Assembly: GCA_013361955.1 (NCBI GenBank)
Contig: JABFXA010000002.1
Location: 1-34,082, forward strand
Direction of reading: 5' to 3'
DNA: 34,082 nt
DNA from: Nocardioidaceae bacterium
Lineage (GTDB): Bacteria; Actinomycetota; Actinomycetes; Propionibacteriales; Nocardioidaceae
Shown piece after piece: positions 31,086-34,082 of the stretch. The notes beneath the pieces are model-generated. The model did not search any database. It saw only the letters and a list, made by a program, of their open reading frames with translations, and had not been told where the DNA came from. The first letter of the stretch is position 1. The number at the start of each line of letters is the position of its first letter. A program made the translations under genes and the position numbers.

Positions 31086-32029
31086 GACGTGGCGCGGAGG
31101 TTGGTGAGGGTCTCGACGAGGCGGGCGATGGGGCTCTCCAGGTTCCAGGTCTCCGAGAGCCGCACCAGCGCGTCGGGGTGCGCGGGGGTCAGCGGGAGGG
31201 TCAGGTCGGGCCTGCCGAGGTCGAGGTCGCGGGCCACCGCCACCACCGGCGGCGCCACCTCGAGGTAGTCGGCCGCCTCGCGGATCTTGCGGCGCGGGCT
31301 GGGGGCCATGTTGGAGTCCGGGTCGTCGGCGGCCTCGCGCAGGCCTTGCATGGTGCCGAACCGCTGCAGCAGCGTCGCCGCGGTCTTCTCCCCCACCCCG
31401 GCGACGCCGGGCAGCCCGTCGGACGGGTCACCACGCAGGGCCGCGAGGTCGGCGTACTGGTGGCCGTGGATGCCGTACTTGTCGAGCACCACCTGGTCGG
31501 TGATCCGCTCGTGCTTGCTGACGCCGCGCGCGATGTAGAGGATCCGGACGTCGTGCTCGTCGTCGACGAGCTGGAACAGGTCGCGGTCGCCGGTGACCAC
31601 GTCGACCGGCATCCCGGCGTCCTGGGAGAGCGTGCCGATCACGTCGTCGGCTTCGTAGCCGTCGGCGCCGACCACCGCGATGCCGAACGCGTCGAGCACG
31701 TCGAGGATGATCGGCACCTGTGCCTCGAGCGGGTCGGGCACCACCTCCACGTCGGGGCCGGCCTGCACGGCGTACTCCACCCGGTGCGCCTTGTACGACG
31801 GGATCAGGTCGACGCGCCACTGCGGCCGCCAGTCGTTGTCCCAGCAGCAGGCGAGGTGCGTCGGGTGGTACTCGGAGACCATCCGGGAGATGAAGTCGAG
31901 GAGCCCGCGCACCGCGTTGACCGGCCGGCCGTCGGGCGCCGTGAAGGAGTCCGGGACGCCGTAGAAGGCCCGGAAGTACATCGAGGCGGTGTCGAGGAGC
32001 ATCAGCCGGTCGCCGGGGGTGCGCGTCAC
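31076..32029 (-). CDS. 5'-3' exonuclease (PolA N-terminal/FEN-like)
   Basis: The 317-residue protein has LMLLDTASMYFRAFYGVP, WRVDLIPSYKAHR, GADGYEADDVIGTLS, DVVTGDRDLFQLVDD and the helix-hairpin-helix PGVAGVGEKTAATLLQRFG. This is the complete stand-alone 5'-3' exonuclease seen in actinobacteria. It degrades 5' ends and flaps in DNA or RNA-DNA with metal ions bound by the Asp residues. The GTG at 32029 has AAGACT 6 nt upstream, which suits a leaderless start; ATG 32002 is a shorter option. Its 3' end carries the REP-like repeat, so the last residues (SAG) come from repeat sequence. Confidence 0.9.
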   Translation of the reverse strand: MTRTPGDRLMLLDTASMYFRAFYGVPDSFTAPDGRPVNAVRGLLDFISRMVSEYHPTHLACCWDNDWRPQWRVDLIPSYKAHRVEYAVQAGPDVEVVPDPLEAQVPIILDVLDAFGIAVVGADGYEADDVIGTLSQDAGMPVDVVTGDRDLFQLVDDEHDVRILYIARGVSKHERITDQVVLDKYGIHGHQYADLAALRGDPSDGLPGVAGVGEKTAATLLQRFGTMQGLREAADDPDSNMAPSPRRKIREAADYLEVAPPVVAVARDLDLGRPDLTLPLTPAHPDALVRLSETWNLESPIARLVETLTNLRATSAG

Positions 32030-32076
32030 GCGGCGAGTCTTGCAGACGACTGCGACAGTTCCGGCTACCGCGCCAC

Positions 32077-32082
32077 TAGGGT
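32077..32082 (+). promoter_or_regulatory. -10 box of leaderless promoter for the Lrp/AsnC gene
   Basis: TAGGGT lies 7 nt before GTG 32090, without a ribosome-binding site. Confidence 0.4.
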
Positions 32083-32089
32083 GAGGCGC

Positions 32090-32527
32090 GTGGAAGAGCT
32101 CGACCGGCGCATCCTGACGCTCCTGGCCGCCGACGGCCGGATGTCCTTCACCGACCTCGGCAAGGCGACGGGACTGTCCACGTCGGCCGTGCACCAGCGG
32201 GTCAAGCGCCTCGAGCAACGCGGGCTGATCACCGGCTACGGCGCGCGCATCGACTGGGACCAGGTCGGGCTGCCACTGACCGCGTTCATCTCGATCCGGC
32301 CGATCGACCCGAGCCAGCCGGACGACTCGCCCGAGCGACTGCGCGACATCTCCGAGATCGAGAGCTGCTGGTCGGTGGCCGGCGACGAGTCCTACATCCT
32401 CAAGGTCCGGGTGGCCGCGCCGACCGACCTCGAGGACCTGCTGGCGCGGGTCCGGGCCGCGGCGAACGTCGCGACGCGCACCACGATCGTGCTGTCGACG
32501 CCGTACGAGAGCCGGCCGGTCAGCTAG
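32090..32527 (+). CDS. Lrp/AsnC family transcriptional regulator
   Basis: The 145-residue protein has an N-terminal AsnC helix-turn-helix (EELDRRILTLLAADGRMSFTDLGKATGLSTSAVHQRVKRLEQRGLI in family order, residues 2-47) and a RAM ligand-binding domain (ISIRPID, SVAGDESYILKVRVAAPTDLEDLL). Such regulators usually bind amino acids. It lies 1.1 kb beyond kamA, so it might respond to lysine, but the exonuclease gene intervenes and the link is only positional. GTG 32081 is an in-frame alternative start. The stop overlaps the convergent gene by 8 nt. Confidence 0.9.
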   Translation: MEELDRRILTLLAADGRMSFTDLGKATGLSTSAVHQRVKRLEQRGLITGYGARIDWDQVGLPLTAFISIRPIDPSQPDDSPERLRDISEIESCWSVAGDESYILKVRVAAPTDLEDLLARVRAAANVATRTTIVLSTPYESRPVS

Positions 32528-33164
32528 CGGTCGCCGACCCGAGCGGGTGCGCGGCCGGCATCGGGCCGCCGAGCGCGGTGTCGCTGCGCATCGTCGACGT
32601 GAGCCGGTTCGCCAGCGCAAGCGTGACGTCGAGCGAGCCGAGGCCCACCGCCAGCTCGTCGTACAGCACCGAGTCGGTGACCCGCGGCAGGTTCGCCAGC
32701 ACGGTCAGGTGCGCGGTGCTCGCGGCGCCTCGGAGCATCTCCACGGCCGCCATCAGCTCGAGCCGCGACCGGGTACGCCGGATCACCAGCAGCTCCTGGG
32801 CGACGCCGAGCAGCGTGTGGCAGGTGTCGATGAGGGTGGCGGTCGCGCGCACGGTGCCGGTGAACACGCTGGCCAGAATGCGGGCCCGCCGCGCGGTGTC
32901 GGTGCCGGGAGCCAGCGCGTCGTCGGCCCGTCGGGCGAGCACCGCGACGTCCTCGTCGAGGAGCCGGGCCAGGTCGGCGAGCACCAGCGCCTGGTAGCGC
33001 GCGGTGCGGACCTTGTCGAAGGTGATGCGAGTCAGACCGGCGCGGTCCTCGGCGACGTGCGCGAGCAGCTCGGCGGCCTGCGCGACCTGACGGAACGGCT
33101 GGAACACCTCGTCGCGCAGCATGAACTGGTCGATCCAGCTGCCACGATCGTCGGCGTGAGGCAA
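32520..33164 (-). CDS. Helical protein of unknown function, distantly cyclodeaminase-like
   Basis: The 214-residue product is mostly helical. Segments such as ARYQALVLADLARLLDEDVAVLARRADDAL, TGTVRATATLIDTCHTLLGVAQELL and AAVEMLRGAASTAHLTVLANLPRVTDS recall the pattern of formiminotransferase-cyclodeaminase helical bundles, but the glycine-rich N-terminal motif of that family is missing, so I leave function open. I chose TTG 33164, which has GGAGAG 8 nt upstream, over GTG 33200 with none. It ends 8 nt inside the Lrp/AsnC gene (convergent overlap). Confidence 0.65.
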   Translation of the reverse strand: MPHADDRGSWIDQFMLRDEVFQPFRQVAQAAELLAHVAEDRAGLTRITFDKVRTARYQALVLADLARLLDEDVAVLARRADDALAPGTDTARRARILASVFTGTVRATATLIDTCHTLLGVAQELLVIRRTRSRLELMAAVEMLRGAASTAHLTVLANLPRVTDSVLYDELAVGLGSLDVTLALANRLTSTMRSDTALGGPMPAAHPLGSATAS

Positions 33165-33315
33165 GACGGCTCTCTCCTGTGACAAGCGGGCGCAAAACAC
33201 CCCGAAAAGCCAGGCGGTGTCGTCAGGTTAGGGCATCAGCGGCCCCGCGGCGAGGGCGGGTTGCCGCCCGTGTGGTCCGGGGCGTCCCGGGAGGCGGGAA
33301 GTGGTCCGGTCCAGG

Positions 33316-34082
33316 TCAGTCGGCGACCGAGGAGTAGGCCACCACACCCCGCCGGAGCGCCCCCGCGGTCTCCCGCGCACGGGCCCGCAGGGCGTCGTCG
33401 CCGGCCGCGTCGGCGACCTGGTCGGTGAGGTCCAGCAGCTGCTTCATCCACCGCACGAAGTCGCCGGCGGCGAGGTCGGTCTCGGTCAGCACCTCGTCGA
33501 GCGTGGCGCCCTCGGCCCAGCGGTACGCCGCCCACGCGAAGCCCAGGTCGGGCTCGCGGAGGAAGTCGAGCTTGTGGTCCCTCTCGAGCCCGTCGAGGTC
33601 GCCCCAGAGCTCGACCATGTCGGCGAGCACCTGCCGGACCCGACCGCCGGGCAGCCGCGGGGAGACGGCGTCGTCGGCGCGGCGGGCCTCGAAGACCAGC
33701 GCGGACAGCGCCGCGGCCAGCTCGCTCGGAGAGAGCCGGTCCCACAGCCCTCGGACGATGCACTCCGCGGCCACCAGGTCCATGTCGGTGTAGATCCGCA
33801 TCAGCCGCCGGCCGGCGTCGGTGACCTGGTCGTCCTCGAGGTACCCGAGCGCGGTGAGCACCTCGCAGACCCGGTCGAACTGCCGGGCGATGGTGTTCGT
33901 GCGCTGCTCGATCCGGCGCCGCAGCGTGCGGGTGTCGCGGTCCAGCTTGTGGTAGCGCTCCGACCACCGGGCGTGGTCCTCGCGGTCCGGGCAGCGGTGG
34001 CACGGGTGCGCCCGGAGCTCGGCCCGGAGCCGGTCCACCTCGCCTTCGCTCTCGGAGCGGCGCCGGTCGTCGTCGCGGCCGC
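33316..34082 (-). CDS. HelY/Ski2-like DEAD-box helicase, C-terminal part (cut by window edge)
   Basis: The frame is open to the right edge, so only about 255 C-terminal residues are seen. They comprise a charged linker (GRDDDRRRSESEGEVDRL), HPCHRCPDREDHARWSERYHKLDRDTRTL in order, and a DSHCT-type domain (VLTALGYLEDDQVTDAGRRLMRIYTDMDLVAAECIVRGLWDRLSP, then WAEGATLDEVLTETDLAAGDFVRWMKQLLDLTDQV). This matches the HelY/Ski2/Mtr4 family of ATP-dependent RNA helicases. The helicase motifs themselves lie outside the window. GTG 34038 is an internal codon, not the start. Confidence 0.85.
   Translation of the reverse strand, partial: GRDDDRRRSESEGEVDRLRAELRAHPCHRCPDREDHARWSERYHKLDRDTRTLRRRIEQRTNTIARQFDRVCEVLTALGYLEDDQVTDAGRRLMRIYTDMDLVAAECIVRGLWDRLSPSELAAALSALVFEARRADDAVSPRLPGGRVRQVLADMVELWGDLDGLERDHKLDFLREPDLGFAWAAYRWAEGATLDEVLTETDLAAGDFVRWMKQLLDLTDQVADAAGDDALRARARETAGALRRGVVAYSSVAD

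Noticed and set aside
1-34082. CRISPR arrays, tRNA or rRNA genes, insertion sequences, prophage or defence genes
   Set aside because: No regularly spaced direct repeats, no cloverleaf sequences and no transposase, integrase or nuclease-defence motifs were found.

Overview
The window is about 34 kb of very GC-rich chromosomal DNA. Gene content points to an aerobic actinobacterium of the Nocardioides/Nocardioidaceae type: RbpA, a polyprenol-phosphate-mannose synthase beside a separate apolipoprotein N-acyltransferase, a HelY-type helicase, FrdABCD, frequent GTG starts, and many start codons lying 6-7 nt after a TANNNT -10 box (leaderless genes). The genus is inferred; there is no rRNA to confirm it. 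No tRNA, rRNA, CRISPR, prophage or insertion sequence was seen.

Layout. 1-6150: small metabolic genes (edge-truncated Cys-rich/pentapeptide-family protein, OsmC, GNAT, DHFR-like reductase, a convergent helical protein, HAD phosphatase, D-threonine-aldolase-family enzyme, small membrane protein, esterase, SRPBCC protein). 6300-7680: degenerate-GGDEF/intact-EAL c-di-GMP phosphodiesterase. 7750-11234: a small Cys-containing protein translationally coupled to frdABCD. 11265-11292: a strong match to a chromosomal dif (XerC/XerD) site, placing the window at the replication terminus. 11300-14215: DUF4190 membrane protein, and a LuxR-type regulator divergent from a secreted alpha-amylase. 14240-17250: YjbR protein, lipoprotein, and an XRE-HTH/MurA-like fusion with a 24-bp perfect palindrome inside its own promoter. 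17330-21260: Zn-ribbon protein, GDPD phosphodiesterase plus UMF1 transporter, DUF2087 protein, rbpA with a SigR/SigH-type promoter, FxsA. 21276-23590: ppm and lnt.

23994-31002 carries the most distinctive system: a lysine-fermentation-type gene set. A leftward operon (kdd, an amidohydrolase, kamD, kamE, kal) is divergent from a radical-SAM KamA. Together these would convert L-lysine to beta-lysine, then 3,5-diaminohexanoate, then 5-amino-3-oxohexanoate, and finally take 3-aminobutyryl-CoA to crotonyl-CoA. The cleavage enzyme Kce that joins the last two parts is not in the window, and an amidohydrolase of unknown role is built into the operon. KamA itself is divergent around its PLP lysine.

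31076-34082: 5'-3' exonuclease, Lrp/AsnC regulator, a helical protein of unknown function and the 3' part of a HelY-like helicase gene. Two copies of a REP-like imperfect palindrome sit at convergent gene ends (17276-17313 and 31043-31085). All functional assignments are made by reading protein motifs, with no database search.
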